A stretch of 64,000 nt of DNA from Halorubrum salinarum (GTDB lineage: Archaea > Halobacteriota > Halobacteria > Halobacteriales > Haloferacaceae): contig NZ_CP053941.1 in NCBI RefSeq assembly GCF_013267195.1, positions 1,612,001-1,676,000 on the forward strand, in the 5' to 3' direction. Every line of letters starts with the position of its first letter. Within the stretch, counting starts at the first letter, position 1. Shown here one piece after another: positions 24,186-32,652 of the stretch. The translations under genes were made by a program, and so were the position numbers. The notes under the pieces are model-generated. The model was not told the DNA's origin, did not search any database, and was given only the letters and a program-made list of their open reading frames with translations.

Positions 24186-25502
24186 ATGGGGTCGCTCACC
24201 GACATCGCCGAGACCGACCGGCGCGTGATCGTGCTGGCGCTCGCGCGGATGGTCGGCGCGGCCGGGAACTCCTTCCTCATCGTCGTCCTCCCGCTGTACA
24301 TCACGAGCGACGTGGTCGACATCGAGGGGCTCCTCGGCGCGGAGATCGGGGTCGGCGCGGCCGCGGTCACGCTGACCGAGCCGCTGCTCATCGGGATCGT
24401 CCTCTCGCTTTTCGGCTTCCTCAACAGCCTCTCGCAGCCGTTCACCGGGCGGCTGTCCGACCGGGTCGGCAGGCGACGGCCCTTCGTCCTCGCCGGCATC
24501 CTCCTCCTCGGGACCGCGAGCGGGCTGTACACGGTCGCGACGAGCTACCCGGTGCTGGTCGCGCTGCGCGCGGTCCAGGGGCTCGGCGCGGCGCTCATCA
24601 TCCCCGCGACGGTCGCGCTGGTCAACGAGTACGCCGCGAGCGACACCGACCGCGGCGGGAACTTCGGCGTGTACAACACCTTCCGTCTCATCGGCTTCGG
24701 CTTCGGGCCGGTCCTCGCGGGCGCGGTCGTCGAGGCCGGGCCGTACGACCTCTCGGCGGTCGGGCTCCCGGTCCTCGACGGGTTCGACGCGGCGTTCGTC
24801 GCGGCCTGCGCCGGGGCGTACCTCAGCTTCACGCTCGTGTTCCTGCTCGTCCGCGACGCCGACGTGGAGGGCGAGGCGGGCGACGACGTGTCGATCCGGG
24901 TCCGCGGCGAGGACCGCCTGCTCGACCCCGTGTTCACGCTGGGGCTCGCGACCGTCGCCATGGGCGCCTGTATCGCGCTGTTCGCGACCCTCCAGAACCA
25001 GGTGAACGTCCGCTTGGACCAGGCGCCGGTCTGGTTTGGCGCCCAGTTCGCGGCGGTGACGATCGCCAACGTGATCTTCCAGGTCCCGGTGGGGCGCGCC
25101 AGCGACCGGATCGGCCGCCGGCCGTTCCTGCTCGCCGGGTTCGTCCTCCTCGTCCCGACCACGCTCCTCCAGGGGATCGTGACGGAGCCGGCGCTGATGA
25201 TGCTCGTCCGGCTCGGGCAGGGGGTCGCGGTCGCGTGCGTGTTCGCCCCGTCGCTCGCTCTCGCCGGAGACCTCGCGCGCGAGGGCGAGTCGGGGACCAC
25301 CCTCTCCGTGCTCACCATGGGATTCGGCTTCGGCGTCGCCTTGGGCCCCCTCGCCTCCGGCTGGCTCTACGGCTTCGGCTTCGTCGTCCCCTTTGCGGTC
25401 GGGGCCGCGGCCGCCGCGCTCGGCCTCGTCGCGGTGTTCACGCAGGTCGAGGAGACGCTCGACGTCGGCGACGAGCCGAGCGCGGCGCCGGGCGCGGACT
25501 GA
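24186..25502 (+). CDS. major facilitator superfamily transporter
   Basis: A 438-residue, probably 12-helix permease. The loop 2-3 motif GRLSDRVGRRRPFVLAG and its repeat in the second half, GRASDRIGRRPFLLAGF, mark the two six-helix bundles. FRLIGFGFGPVLAGAVVEAG resembles the drug:H+ antiporter motif C region, so a multidrug or metabolite exporter of the DHA1 type is likely. A central acidic cytoplasmic loop (EGEAGDDVSIRVRGEDR) separates the halves. Substrate unknown. Downstream CGTTTTTCAG at about 25521-25530 may be the next gene's promoter. Confidence 0.9.
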   Translation: MGSLTDIAETDRRVIVLALARMVGAAGNSFLIVVLPLYITSDVVDIEGLLGAEIGVGAAAVTLTEPLLIGIVLSLFGFLNSLSQPFTGRLSDRVGRRRPFVLAGILLLGTASGLYTVATSYPVLVALRAVQGLGAALIIPATVALVNEYAASDTDRGGNFGVYNTFRLIGFGFGPVLAGAVVEAGPYDLSAVGLPVLDGFDAAFVAACAGAYLSFTLVFLLVRDADVEGEAGDDVSIRVRGEDRLLDPVFTLGLATVAMGACIALFATLQNQVNVRLDQAPVWFGAQFAAVTIANVIFQVPVGRASDRIGRRPFLLAGFVLLVPTTLLQGIVTEPALMMLVRLGQGVAVACVFAPSLALAGDLAREGESGTTLSVLTMGFGFGVALGPLASGWLYGFGFVVPFAVGAAAAALGLVAVFTQVEETLDVGDEPSAAPGAD

Positions 25503-25552
25503 GCGGGACCGACTGCGCGCCGTTTTTCAGGGTCCCGGCCGAACCGCCTCGC

Positions 25553-25831
25553 GTGTCGAGCGACCGCCTCCGCTGCGTCGAGTGCCGCGAGCCGATCCCG
25601 GCCGACGCGCGGATCTGCCCCCACTGCCGGACCATCCAGCCCTCCCCGCTGCTGGACGTTGGCGTCGTCGTCGCCGGCGTGTTCGCGCTGCTGTTCGGCG
25701 TCGTCCTGACCGTGATGACCGTCGGGACCAGCCGCCTCTTCGGGTTCGTCCTGCTCGTCGTCGGCTTCGGGCTGGCGGTCGGCGGCTACACGCGCTACCT
25801 CGACCGGCAGGCCGCGAGCCGGGCGCGGTGA
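25553..25831 (+). CDS. zinc-ribbon two-helix membrane protein
   Basis: A 92-residue protein from a GTG start (VSSDRLRCVECREP). CVEC (about 8-11) and CPHC (about 22-25) form a zinc ribbon. After PSPLLD, two hydrophobic segments follow (about 33-53 and 58-78), and the C terminus is basic (RYLDRQAASRAR). Proteins with a cytoplasmic zinc ribbon and two helices are common in haloarchaea, function unknown. The start was chosen because translation from upstream in the same frame runs through the MFS gene out of frame. Confidence 0.75.
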   Translation: MSSDRLRCVECREPIPADARICPHCRTIQPSPLLDVGVVVAGVFALLFGVVLTVMTVGTSRLFGFVLLVVGFGLAVGGYTRYLDRQAASRAR

Positions 25832-25864
25832 GGCGACCGCGTTTCCCGTCGCCTCTCTCGCGAC

Positions 25865-25874
25865 AATTTAAGTA
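25865..25874 (+). promoter_or_regulatory. promoter of the 25898 membrane protein gene
   Basis: AATTTAAGTA is centred 28 bases before the ATG at 25898, an excellent match to the haloarchaeal TATA box. Confidence 0.65.
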
Positions 25875-25897
25875 CGAGCGCGCGCCACGGTACGGAC

Positions 25898-26578
25898 ATG
25901 CTCACCCCACTCAACGGCGGCCTGGTCCTCGCGGGGCTGGCGCTCGCGTTCGTCGGCGCGGCGGTCTCCGTCTACGCGGTGACGCTGACGGGACTGCTCG
26001 TCGGCGCCGGCGCCGGCTACCTGTTCGCGCCGAACGTGGTCGGCCTGATCGCGGTCGACGGCGCGGTCCTGACCGCCGGCACGGTCGCGGTCGGCGGCCT
26101 CCTCGGCGGCTTTCTCGCGTACGCCGGGCTCTCGTTCGCGGTGCTGGGGATCGGCGCCGTGGTCGGCGGGTTCGCCGGGCGGTTCGCGGTCGGCCCGTTC
26201 TACGCGGCCGACGCGGCCGGGCTCGAGGGGACGGCGCTGCTCGTCGGCGCGACCTTGGCGGGCGTCGCGGTCGGCGCGCTGTTCGGGTTCGTCCTCACGC
26301 GCACGACGCTCGTCGTCTCGACCGCGCTCATCGGCGCGGCGTTCGCCTCCCGCTCGCTCACGCCCGCGAGCTTCGAGACGGCCGCCGCGGAGACGACCGT
26401 CCAGCCGCTCCTCTTCGACCTCTCCGCGCCCGCGTTCCTCGCGGTGTTCGTCCTCGGGACGCTCTCGCAGCTGGGGCTGTTCCGGTTCGGCTACGTGACG
26501 AAGCTGGTCGGGCTGTTGCCCGGCGCGCGCCGGTGGACGGCGGACGACGACCGCGACGGCGGCGCGAAGGGCGCGTAA
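25898..26578 (+). CDS. polytopic membrane protein, DUF4203-like
   Basis: A 226-residue very hydrophobic protein with about seven or eight helices rich in Gly/Ala/Val, for instance LLVGAGAGYLFAPNVVG and VLGIGAVVGGFAGRFAVG. The repeated Gly-spaced helices are reminiscent of DUF4203/TMEM198-type proteins. That assignment is tentative. A polar C terminus (RRWTADDDRDGGAKGA) is cytoplasmic or external. Strong leaderless promoter; converges with the hydroxyacyl-CoA dehydrogenase gene (24 bases between stops). Function unknown. Confidence 0.75.
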   Translation: MLTPLNGGLVLAGLALAFVGAAVSVYAVTLTGLLVGAGAGYLFAPNVVGLIAVDGAVLTAGTVAVGGLLGGFLAYAGLSFAVLGIGAVVGGFAGRFAVGPFYAADAAGLEGTALLVGATLAGVAVGALFGFVLTRTTLVVSTALIGAAFASRSLTPASFETAAAETTVQPLLFDLSAPAFLAVFVLGTLSQLGLFRFGYVTKLVGLLPGARRWTADDDRDGGAKGA

Positions 26579-26602
26579 CGCCCTGCCGGAACCGATTGTC
26601 GG

Positions 26603-27460
26603 TTACTCGTACTCGTAGAAGCCGCGGCCGGTCTTCTTGCCGAGGTCGCCCGCCTCCACCTTGCGCTTGAGGAGGTACGCCGGCTTGTAGCGGTCGCCGA
26701 GCTCGTCGTGGAGCGTCTCGCTGGCGTCGAGCGCCACGTCGAGGCCGATGTGGTCGGCCAGTTCGAGCGGGCCCATCGGGACGTTCGTTCCGAGCTTCAT
26801 CCCCCGGTCGATGTCGGCCTTGTCGGCGACGCCCTCGTCGTACGCGCGGATCCCCTCGTTGATCCACGGCATCAGGATGCGGTTGGTGACGAAGCCGGGC
26901 TTGTCGTCGGCCTCCCACGTCTCCTTGCCGAGGTCCTCCGCGAAGGCGTGCGCGAAGTCGACGACCTCCGGATCGGTGCGCTCGCCGACCACGACCTCGA
27001 CGCCGTCCATGATCGGGACGGGGTTCATGAAGTGGAGGCCGACCACGTCGCTCGCGCGGTCGGTGGCGCTCGCGATGGTGGTGATAGACAGCGTGGAGGT
27101 GTTCGTCGCGAGGACGGCGCCGTCGTCGGTGACGCGGTCGAGGTCGGCGAACACGTCGCGTTTCACGTCGAGGTCCTCGATCACGGCCTCGATAACGAGG
27201 TCGGCGTCCGCGAGGTCGTCGAGGTCGGTCGTGCCCGCGATCCGGTCGCGGATCGCGTCCGGCTCCTCGTCGAGCGCGTCCTTCGCGGCCAGCCGGTCGA
27301 GGCTGTCCTCGACGCTGTCGAGGCCCCGCTCGACGTACTCCGCCTCCACGTCGCGCATCACCACGTCGTAGCCCGCGGTCGCCGCGACCTGCGCGATGCC
27401 GTTGCCCATCGTGCCGGCGCCGACGACGCCCACCACGTCCACATCGGAGAGTTCTCGCAT
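26603..27460 (-). CDS. hbd: 3-hydroxyacyl-CoA dehydrogenase
   Basis: NAD-dependent oxidation of 3-hydroxyacyl-CoA in beta-oxidation (or the reverse in butyryl-type metabolism). It has 285 residues, so it is a stand-alone enzyme and not fused to a hydratase. Rossmann motif GAGTMGNGIAQVAATAGYD (from residue 14); catalytic His-Glu region VVGLHFMNPVPIMDGVEVV; substrate part KPGFVTNRILMPWINEGIRA; C-terminal GDLGKKTGRGFYEYE. Promoter CAATACTTACC at 27485-27495 on this strand. May work with the acyl-CoA dehydrogenase at 15.4 kb. Confidence 0.94.
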   Translation of the reverse strand: MRELSDVDVVGVVGAGTMGNGIAQVAATAGYDVVMRDVEAEYVERGLDSVEDSLDRLAAKDALDEEPDAIRDRIAGTTDLDDLADADLVIEAVIEDLDVKRDVFADLDRVTDDGAVLATNTSTLSITTIASATDRASDVVGLHFMNPVPIMDGVEVVVGERTDPEVVDFAHAFAEDLGKETWEADDKPGFVTNRILMPWINEGIRAYDEGVADKADIDRGMKLGTNVPMGPLELADHIGLDVALDASETLHDELGDRYKPAYLLKRKVEAGDLGKKTGRGFYEYE

Positions 27461-27586
27461 GCGGACCGCTGCCGCGCCGCGGGTGGTAAGTATTGCGGAA
27501 GCCGGCCCCCGCGCCGCCCGCCGGGAGGAGAAATTAACAATTTGAGTAGTAACGGATACGGCAGCGAATCGCCCGCAACATGACTC

Positions 27587-27615
27587 GAAACCCCCGCGAA
27601 ACGCGGTTCCGTTTC
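27587..27615. promoter_or_regulatory. hairpin between divergent hbd and fba
   Basis: GAAAC (27587-27591) and CCGCG (27594-27598), loop AAA, then CGCGG (27602-27606) and GTTTC (27611-27615), followed by TTT. It lies between the promoters of hbd and the aldolase gene. It could be an operator or a terminator-like structure; no factor can be named. Confidence 0.3.
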
Positions 27616-27642
27616 TTTACGCCCGCCAGTTTTACCACAGCC

Positions 27643-27652
27643 CTTTTTATCG
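27643..27652 (+). promoter_or_regulatory. promoter of the fba-fbp operon
   Basis: CTTTTTATCG is centred about 26 bases before the ATG at 27674. Confidence 0.6.
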
Positions 27653-27673
27653 ATGTAACTGAACTACGAACCG

Positions 27674-28477
27674 ATGCTTCCTCACGCCGCCGACGACATC
27701 TCGCGCGACGGTAAGTCGCTCATCCTCGCGTACGACCACGGGCTCGAACACGGGCCGGTCGACTTCGAGCCGAACCCGGACACGGCGGACCCGGAGCGGA
27801 TCTTCGAGCTCGCCACCCACGAGGCGGTCACCTCGCTGGCCGTCCAGAAGGGGCTCGCGGAGGCGTACTACCCCGACTACGAGGACGAGGTGAACCTCCT
27901 GTTGAAGCTCAACGGGACCTCGAACCTCTGGATGGGCGAGCCGGACAGCGCGGTCAACTGTACGGCGGAGTACGCGGCCGAGTTGGGCGCCGACGCGGTC
28001 GGGTTCACCGTCTACGGCGGGTCGAACCACGAGGTCGAGATGGCCGAGGAGTTCCGCGAGGCCCAGGAGGGCGCCCGCGCACACGACATGGCCGTCGTCA
28101 TGTGGTCGTACCCGCGCGGACAGGGGCTCCGCAACGACGGGAGCCCGGAGGTTATCTCGTACGGCGCGCGGCTCGGCTTAGAGCTCGGCGCCGACGTGGT
28201 GAAGGTGAAGTACCCCGGCTCCGCCGAGGCGATGGGCGACGCCGTCGAGATGGCCGGCCCGGCCGACGTGGTGATGTCCGGCGGGACGATGCGCGACGAC
28301 AAGGCGTTCCTTCGGAACGTCTCGAACGCCATCGACGCGGGCGCCACCGGCATCGCCGTCGGCCGCAACGTCTTCCAGCGCGACGAGCCCGAGCGCATCC
28401 TCGACGCCTTAGAGGCCGTGATCTTCGACGAGGTCGACCCGGCCGAGGCGCTGGCGATCGCCGAGAGCGACGACTGA
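27674..28477 (+). CDS. fba: archaeal class I fructose-1,6-bisphosphate aldolase
   Basis: Reversible aldol cleavage of fructose-1,6-bisphosphate through a Schiff base. The 267-residue DhnA-type (archaeal) class I enzyme shows LILAYDHGLEHGPVDF at the N terminus, WSYPRGQGLRNDG and GADVVKVKYPGS. The Schiff-base lysine is Lys177 or Lys179 in the last of these, matching Lys177 of the Thermoproteus tenax enzyme. Phosphate binding: VMSGGTMRDDKAF and IAVGRNVFQRDEP. Its stop overlaps the FBPase ATG by one base (TGATG), so aldolase and FBPase are made together. Close relatives include 2-amino-3,7-dideoxy-D-threo-hept-6-ulosonate synthase; the FBPase neighbour favours aldolase. Confidence 0.92.
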   Translation: MLPHAADDISRDGKSLILAYDHGLEHGPVDFEPNPDTADPERIFELATHEAVTSLAVQKGLAEAYYPDYEDEVNLLLKLNGTSNLWMGEPDSAVNCTAEYAAELGADAVGFTVYGGSNHEVEMAEEFREAQEGARAHDMAVVMWSYPRGQGLRNDGSPEVISYGARLGLELGADVVKVKYPGSAEAMGDAVEMAGPADVVMSGGTMRDDKAFLRNVSNAIDAGATGIAVGRNVFQRDEPERILDALEAVIFDEVDPAEALAIAESDD

Positions 28478-29373
28478 TGGCGTCTCCCGACCCGACCGTC
28501 GCGGCCGTCTTCGACGCGGTCGCGGCGACCGCCCCCGAGATCCGCGCGGCGCTCCCCGGCCGGCGCGTCGAGAGCGGGACGGAGAACGCCTCCGGCGAGT
28601 CAGTGCTGGCGGGGGACCTGTACGCCGACGAGCTGCTCGGCGACGCCATCACCGCGGTCGACGGCGTCGGCTCGTTTGTCAGCGAGGAGCGCGAGGCGGC
28701 GGTCGACGCGGGCGGCGCGGTCGGGAACGGGCCGTCCGACGCCTACGCCGTGGCGATCGACCCCCTCGACGGCTCGTCGAACCTGCGGTCGAACAACGCG
28801 ATGGGCACCGTCGTCGGGGTGTACGACGCCCCGCTGCCCGCGAGCGGTCGCGACCTCGTCGCGGCCGGCTACGTCCTCTACGGGCCGATCACGACGATGG
28901 TCGTCGCCGACGAGGCGGGCGTCCGCGAGGAGGTCGTCGAGCGCGCGCCCGACGGCGACGGGGTCGAGCGCTCGGTCGTCGAGGGCGACCTGACGCTCCC
29001 GGCGACGCCGACCGTCTACGGGTTCGGCGGGCGCGTCCCCGACTGGCCCGCCGACTTCCGGGCGTACGCCCGGGCGGTCGAGGACGACCTGAAGCTCCGC
29101 TACGGCGGCGCGATGGTCGGCGACGTGAACCAGGTGCTCACCTACGGCGGGGTGTTCGCGTACCCCGCGCTCCGGAGCGCGCCCGAGGGGAAGCTCCGCC
29201 TCCAGTTCGAGGCGAACCCGATCGCGTACATCATCGAGCGAGCCGGGGGGGCCTCCTCGGACGGGACCGGCTCGATCCTCGACGTCGAGCCCGAGGCGGT
29301 CCACCAGCGCACGCCGCTGTACGTCGGCAACGAGGAACTGATCGACCGGCTGGAGGCGGCGGTCGGCGACTAG
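28477..29373 (+). CDS. fbp: fructose-1,6-bisphosphatase, class I
   Basis: Hydrolyses fructose-1,6-bisphosphate to fructose-6-phosphate, the irreversible gluconeogenic step. 298 residues. Metal site: AIDPLDGSSNLRSNN. Sugar-phosphate binding: LKLRYGGAMVGDVNQVLTYG, and GKLRLQFEANPIAYIIERAG. C-terminal VHQRTPLYVGNEEL. These are specific to class I FBPase rather than the inositol-monophosphatase-like archaeal FBPase (class IV). Translationally coupled to the aldolase gene, a neat functional pair. Confidence 0.94.
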   Translation: MASPDPTVAAVFDAVAATAPEIRAALPGRRVESGTENASGESVLAGDLYADELLGDAITAVDGVGSFVSEEREAAVDAGGAVGNGPSDAYAVAIDPLDGSSNLRSNNAMGTVVGVYDAPLPASGRDLVAAGYVLYGPITTMVVADEAGVREEVVERAPDGDGVERSVVEGDLTLPATPTVYGFGGRVPDWPADFRAYARAVEDDLKLRYGGAMVGDVNQVLTYGGVFAYPALRSAPEGKLRLQFEANPIAYIIERAGGASSDGTGSILDVEPEAVHQRTPLYVGNEELIDRLEAAVGD

Positions 29374-29440
29374 GGCGGCGACCGAGGCGGCGGCTCCGCG
29401 CGGGCGGTCCCGGCGGTCCGGGCCGAGTCTCGCATGGAAA

Positions 29441-29452
29441 ACTGTTTAGGAT
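29441..29452 (+). promoter_or_regulatory. promoter of the acyl-CoA carboxylase gene
   Basis: ACTGTTTAGGAT lies 21-32 bases before the ATG at 29473, leaderless spacing. Confidence 0.5.
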
Positions 29453-29472
29453 CTACCGCAAATCTTGCGTCC

Positions 29473-31284
29473 ATGAAAGTCCACGTCGGCGCGGCGGCGA
29501 CCCCCGAGGAGGCCGAAGCGATAGCGAAGTCGCTCGCCGAACACCTCGGCGTCGACGTCGACGTCCACGTCGGCGAGGGGGAGACGCCGGTCGCGAGCGC
29601 CGAGCCGTCCGAACCGAGCTACCCGCTCGACGACGACCTCGGGCCGACCGACCGCGAGCGCGACCTCCGCGCCGAGATAGCCGACATCCGCGAGGGCGGC
29701 CCGGAGAAGTACCGCGACCGGCTCTCGGAGCAGGGGAAGCTGTTCGTCCGCGACCGCCTCGACCTCTGGTTCGGCGGCGAGGGCGGAACCCGCGGCGCCG
29801 GCGACGCGGACGCGGCCGACGGCGACCCGGCGGGCGTCAAGTTCGAGGACGGGAAATTCGCCGCGTTCGACGACTGGCACCCGGACGCGCCCGCCGGCGA
29901 GGACGGCGAGGCAAACGAGGAAGGGCGCGACCGCCTCCCCGGCGACGGTCTGCTCACGGGCGCCGCCGAGTTCGAGGGCCGCGACGTCCACTTCATGGCC
30001 AACGACTTCACCGTGAAGGCGGGGTCGATGGCGTCGAAGGGGGTCGAGAAGTTCCTCCGGATGCAACAGCGCGCGCTGAAGACGGGGAACCCGGTCCTCT
30101 ACCTGATGGACTCCTCGGGCGGCCGGATCGACCAGCAGACCGGCTTCTTCGCCAACCGCGAGGGGATCGGGAAGTACTACTACAACCACTCGATGCTGTC
30201 GGGCGCGGTGCCGCAGATCTGCGTCCTCTACGGGCCGTGTATCGCCGGCGCCGCCTACACCCCCGTCTTCGCCGACTTCACCGTGATGGTCGAGGGCATG
30301 TCCGCGATGGCGATCGCCTCGCCGCGGATGGTCGAGATGGTCACCGGCGAGGAGATCGACTTAGAGGACCTGGGCGGCCCGCGCGTCCACGCCGAGGAGT
30401 CCGGCTCCGCGGACCTGATCGCGCGCGACGAGGAGCACGCCCGCGAGCTGGTCGCCGAGCTGATCGGCTACCTCCCGGACCGGGCCGGCGAGAAGCCCCC
30501 GAAACGCGAGACGAAGCCGCCGAAGTACTCGCCCGACGGGATCGACGAGCTGATCCCCGAGGCGCCGAACCGGCCGTACGACGCCCACGACCTGCTCGAC
30601 CGGATCGCCGACGCCGAGTCGGTGTTCGAGCTGAAGGAGGGGTACGGCCCGGAGATCGTCACGGCGTTCTGCCGGATCGACGGACGGCCGGTCGGCGTCG
30701 TCGCCAACCAGCCGACGGAGCGGTCGGGCGCCATCTTCCCGGACGCCGCGGAGAAGGCCGCCGAGTTCATCTGGACCTGCGACGCCTACGAGATCCCCCT
30801 GCTGTACCTCTGTGACACGCCCGGCTTCATGGCCGGCTCGCAGGTCGAGAAGGACGCGATCTTAGAGAAGGGCAAGAAGATGATCTACGCAACCTCGTCG
30901 GCGACGGTGCCGAAGCAGACCGTCGTGGTCCGGAAGGCGTACGGCGCGGGGATCTACGCGATGGGCGGGCCAGCCTACGACCCGGAGAGCGTTATCGGAC
31001 TCCCGTCCGGCGAGATCGGGATCATGGGCCCCGAGGCCGCGATCAACGCCGTCTACGCCCGGAAGCTCGCCGAGATCGACGACCCGGAGGAGCGCGCCGA
31101 GACAGAACAGCGCCTGCGCGAGGAGTACCGCGAGGGGATCGACGTCCACCGGATGGCCAGCGAGGTCGTCATCGACGAGATCGTTCCCCCGTCCGACCTC
31201 CGCGCCGAGCTGGCCGCGCGGTTCGCGTTCTACGAGGACGTTCAGAAGGACCTGCCCGACAAGAAACACGGGACCGTCCTCTGA
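29473..31284 (+). CDS. acyl-CoA (propionyl/acetyl) carboxylase, carboxyltransferase subunit
   Basis: Transfers carboxyl from biotin to acyl-CoA. The 603 residues exceed the usual 510-530 of PccB-type subunits. The excess is an N-terminal extension of about 60 residues (MKVHVGAAATPEEAEAIAKS onwards) and an acidic insert near 110-160. The carboxyltransferase core is intact: YLMDSSGGRIDQQTGFF, CVLYGPCIAGAAYTP, SGSADLIARDEEHARELV, FLCDTPGF-like YLCDTPGFMAGSQVEKDAI and IGIMGPEAAINAVY. The start MKVHVG was preferred over an in-frame ATG 39 bases upstream, which overlaps the TATA box. Biotin carboxylase and carrier subunits are not in the window. Confidence 0.9.
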   Translation: MKVHVGAAATPEEAEAIAKSLAEHLGVDVDVHVGEGETPVASAEPSEPSYPLDDDLGPTDRERDLRAEIADIREGGPEKYRDRLSEQGKLFVRDRLDLWFGGEGGTRGAGDADAADGDPAGVKFEDGKFAAFDDWHPDAPAGEDGEANEEGRDRLPGDGLLTGAAEFEGRDVHFMANDFTVKAGSMASKGVEKFLRMQQRALKTGNPVLYLMDSSGGRIDQQTGFFANREGIGKYYYNHSMLSGAVPQICVLYGPCIAGAAYTPVFADFTVMVEGMSAMAIASPRMVEMVTGEEIDLEDLGGPRVHAEESGSADLIARDEEHARELVAELIGYLPDRAGEKPPKRETKPPKYSPDGIDELIPEAPNRPYDAHDLLDRIADAESVFELKEGYGPEIVTAFCRIDGRPVGVVANQPTERSGAIFPDAAEKAAEFIWTCDAYEIPLLYLCDTPGFMAGSQVEKDAILEKGKKMIYATSSATVPKQTVVVRKAYGAGIYAMGGPAYDPESVIGLPSGEIGIMGPEAAINAVYARKLAEIDDPEERAETEQRLREEYREGIDVHRMASEVVIDEIVPPSDLRAELAARFAFYEDVQKDLPDKKHGTVL

Positions 31285-31293
31285 CGAACCGGG

Positions 31294-31842
31294 TTACAGC
31301 GCCGCGATCAGGTTGCCGCCGTACGCCCCGAGGACCCCCTCGAACCCGAGCCCGACCGCCAGCCCGACGGCGAGAAGTGCGCCCGCGTACGCCGCCGACC
31401 CGACGAGCGACGCGGCGGCGAACCGGGGAGCCGACACGGACGAGGCGCTCGCGCTGGGGAGCGCGAGCCACCCGCGGGTCCCCGGGAGGGCGTTCGAGGC
31501 GGCGACCGCGGGGAGCCCCCACCGGTCGAACCAGCGCGTCGCGCCGTCGAGGCCACCCTCGCTCACGGGCACCACGGCCAGCGCGGTGGGGTCGGCGTCG
31601 TACCGGCGGACCGCGACGAAGAGGACCGACTGTCCGGCGGTCGCGCCGACCACCGCCGCGGCGAACACCGGGAGCACCGCGAGCGACTCGACGCCGGCGG
31701 CGACCGCCGCCGCGACGAACAGCGTCCGCGCCGGCAGCACCTTCCCCACGAGGGCCCCCTCCAGGGCGAAGACGACGAAGACCGCCGCGGCGCCGTAGGT
31801 ACCGACGAGGGCGAGCAGCGTCGCGGCGTGAGGGGCGATCAC
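31294..31842 (-). CDS. DedA/VTT-family-like membrane protein
   Basis: A 182-residue protein from a GTG start, with hydrophobic helices at about 8-28, 35-75, 125-160 and the C terminus. The VTT-type features are FALEGALVGKVLPARTLFVA near the N terminus, and the re-entrant segment with WFDRWGLPAVAASNALPGTRG, where Arg and Gly-rich turns resemble the DedA motif (G/A-R-x-x-P-x-x-R-G). Family members are proton- or lipid-linked membrane transporters or scramblases. Shorter than typical DedA (about 200), so the call is moderate. Converges with the carboxylase gene. Confidence 0.7.
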   Translation of the reverse strand: MIAPHAATLLALVGTYGAAAVFVVFALEGALVGKVLPARTLFVAAAVAAGVESLAVLPVFAAAVVGATAGQSVLFVAVRRYDADPTALAVVPVSEGGLDGATRWFDRWGLPAVAASNALPGTRGWLALPSASASSVSAPRFAAASLVGSAAYAGALLAVGLAVGLGFEGVLGAYGGNLIAAL

Positions 31843-31962
31843 GGCTCACCTCCGCGGGCGACGCGTAAAACGTCCCCGAGAGGGGCGGTAGCACTCGTCA
31901 ACACGTCGGATCCGCCCACCACGGCGCCTCTCTTCCGGCCGTCCGGTTCGGGGGAGAATTCC

Positions 31963-32000
31963 CTCCGCTTCGGGCGTGACCACTCTCCGCTTCGGGCGTG
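31963..32000 (+). repeat. tandem 16-bp repeat before the redoxin gene
   Basis: CTCCGCTTCGGGCGTG occurs at 31963-31978 and again, identically, at 31985-32000, a 22-base period (two turns of helix). It abuts the TATA-like GCTATTTACC at 32001-32010 and is therefore placed like an upstream activator site. Confidence 0.6.
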
Positions 32001-32010
32001 GCTATTTACC
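32001..32010 (+). promoter_or_regulatory. promoter of the redoxin gene
   Basis: GCTATTTACC lies 23-32 bases before the ATG at 32033; the 16-bp direct repeats end exactly at its upstream edge. Confidence 0.55.
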
Positions 32011-32032
32011 TCGCACGCGCCCACCGTTCCGC

Positions 32033-32560
32033 ATGATTCGCGTCGGCGACACGGCGCCGGACTTCATCGCCCCGGCGGTCTCGGGGGAGGCCGCCGACGA
32101 GCTGGCGCTGTTCCGGCTCGTCGAGGCGCACGACGCGGTCGCGCTCCTGTTCGCGCCCGCGACCTTCGTGCCGACGTGTACGGCCGCGTTCGCCGCGGTC
32201 CGGGACGCCGGCGGGGCCGACCGCGACGACCTCGCCGTCGCCGCGCTCACGGGCGACTCGCTGTACGCGGCGTTCGCGTACGCCGACCGGTTCGACCTCC
32301 CGTTCCCGGTCGTCGCCGACTTCCACGGCGGCGCGGCCGAGTCGTACGACCTGCTCGCCGACTCGTGGGAGGGCCACTCCGACATCCCGCGCCGCGCGGC
32401 GGTCATCGTCGACAGCGACTGGACGGTCCGGTTCGCCGAGGTGACGGCGGACGCGCTCGACCGCGTCGACCCCGCGCCCGTCGAGCGCGCGACCGAGGCG
32501 CTCCGCGACCTCGGGGTCGACGCCGCGCGGCCGCGGGTGGATTACGACGCGGAGTGGTGA
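32033..32560 (+). CDS. peroxiredoxin/AhpC-TSA-family protein
   Basis: A 175-residue thioredoxin-fold redoxin. N-terminal VGDTAPDFIAPAVSG, the peroxidatic motif PATFVPTCTAAF (Pro, Thr and the single Cys retained) and the strand PRRAAVIVDSDWTVRF. Only one Cys is present, so any peroxidase activity would be of the 1-Cys type resolved by an external thiol. A tandem repeat next to the promoter hints at regulated expression. Target peroxide unknown. Confidence 0.88.
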   Translation: MIRVGDTAPDFIAPAVSGEAADELALFRLVEAHDAVALLFAPATFVPTCTAAFAAVRDAGGADRDDLAVAALTGDSLYAAFAYADRFDLPFPVVADFHGGAAESYDLLADSWEGHSDIPRRAAVIVDSDWTVRFAEVTADALDRVDPAPVERATEALRDLGVDAARPRVDYDAEW

Positions 32561-32652
32561 ACGGCGGGGAGTGGCGAGCGGCGCGGGTCAGGACGCCCGC
32601 CGGCGGACGGCGTCGCCGTGGTTATTTGACGCCCCCGCGCCGAGGGGTCGGC

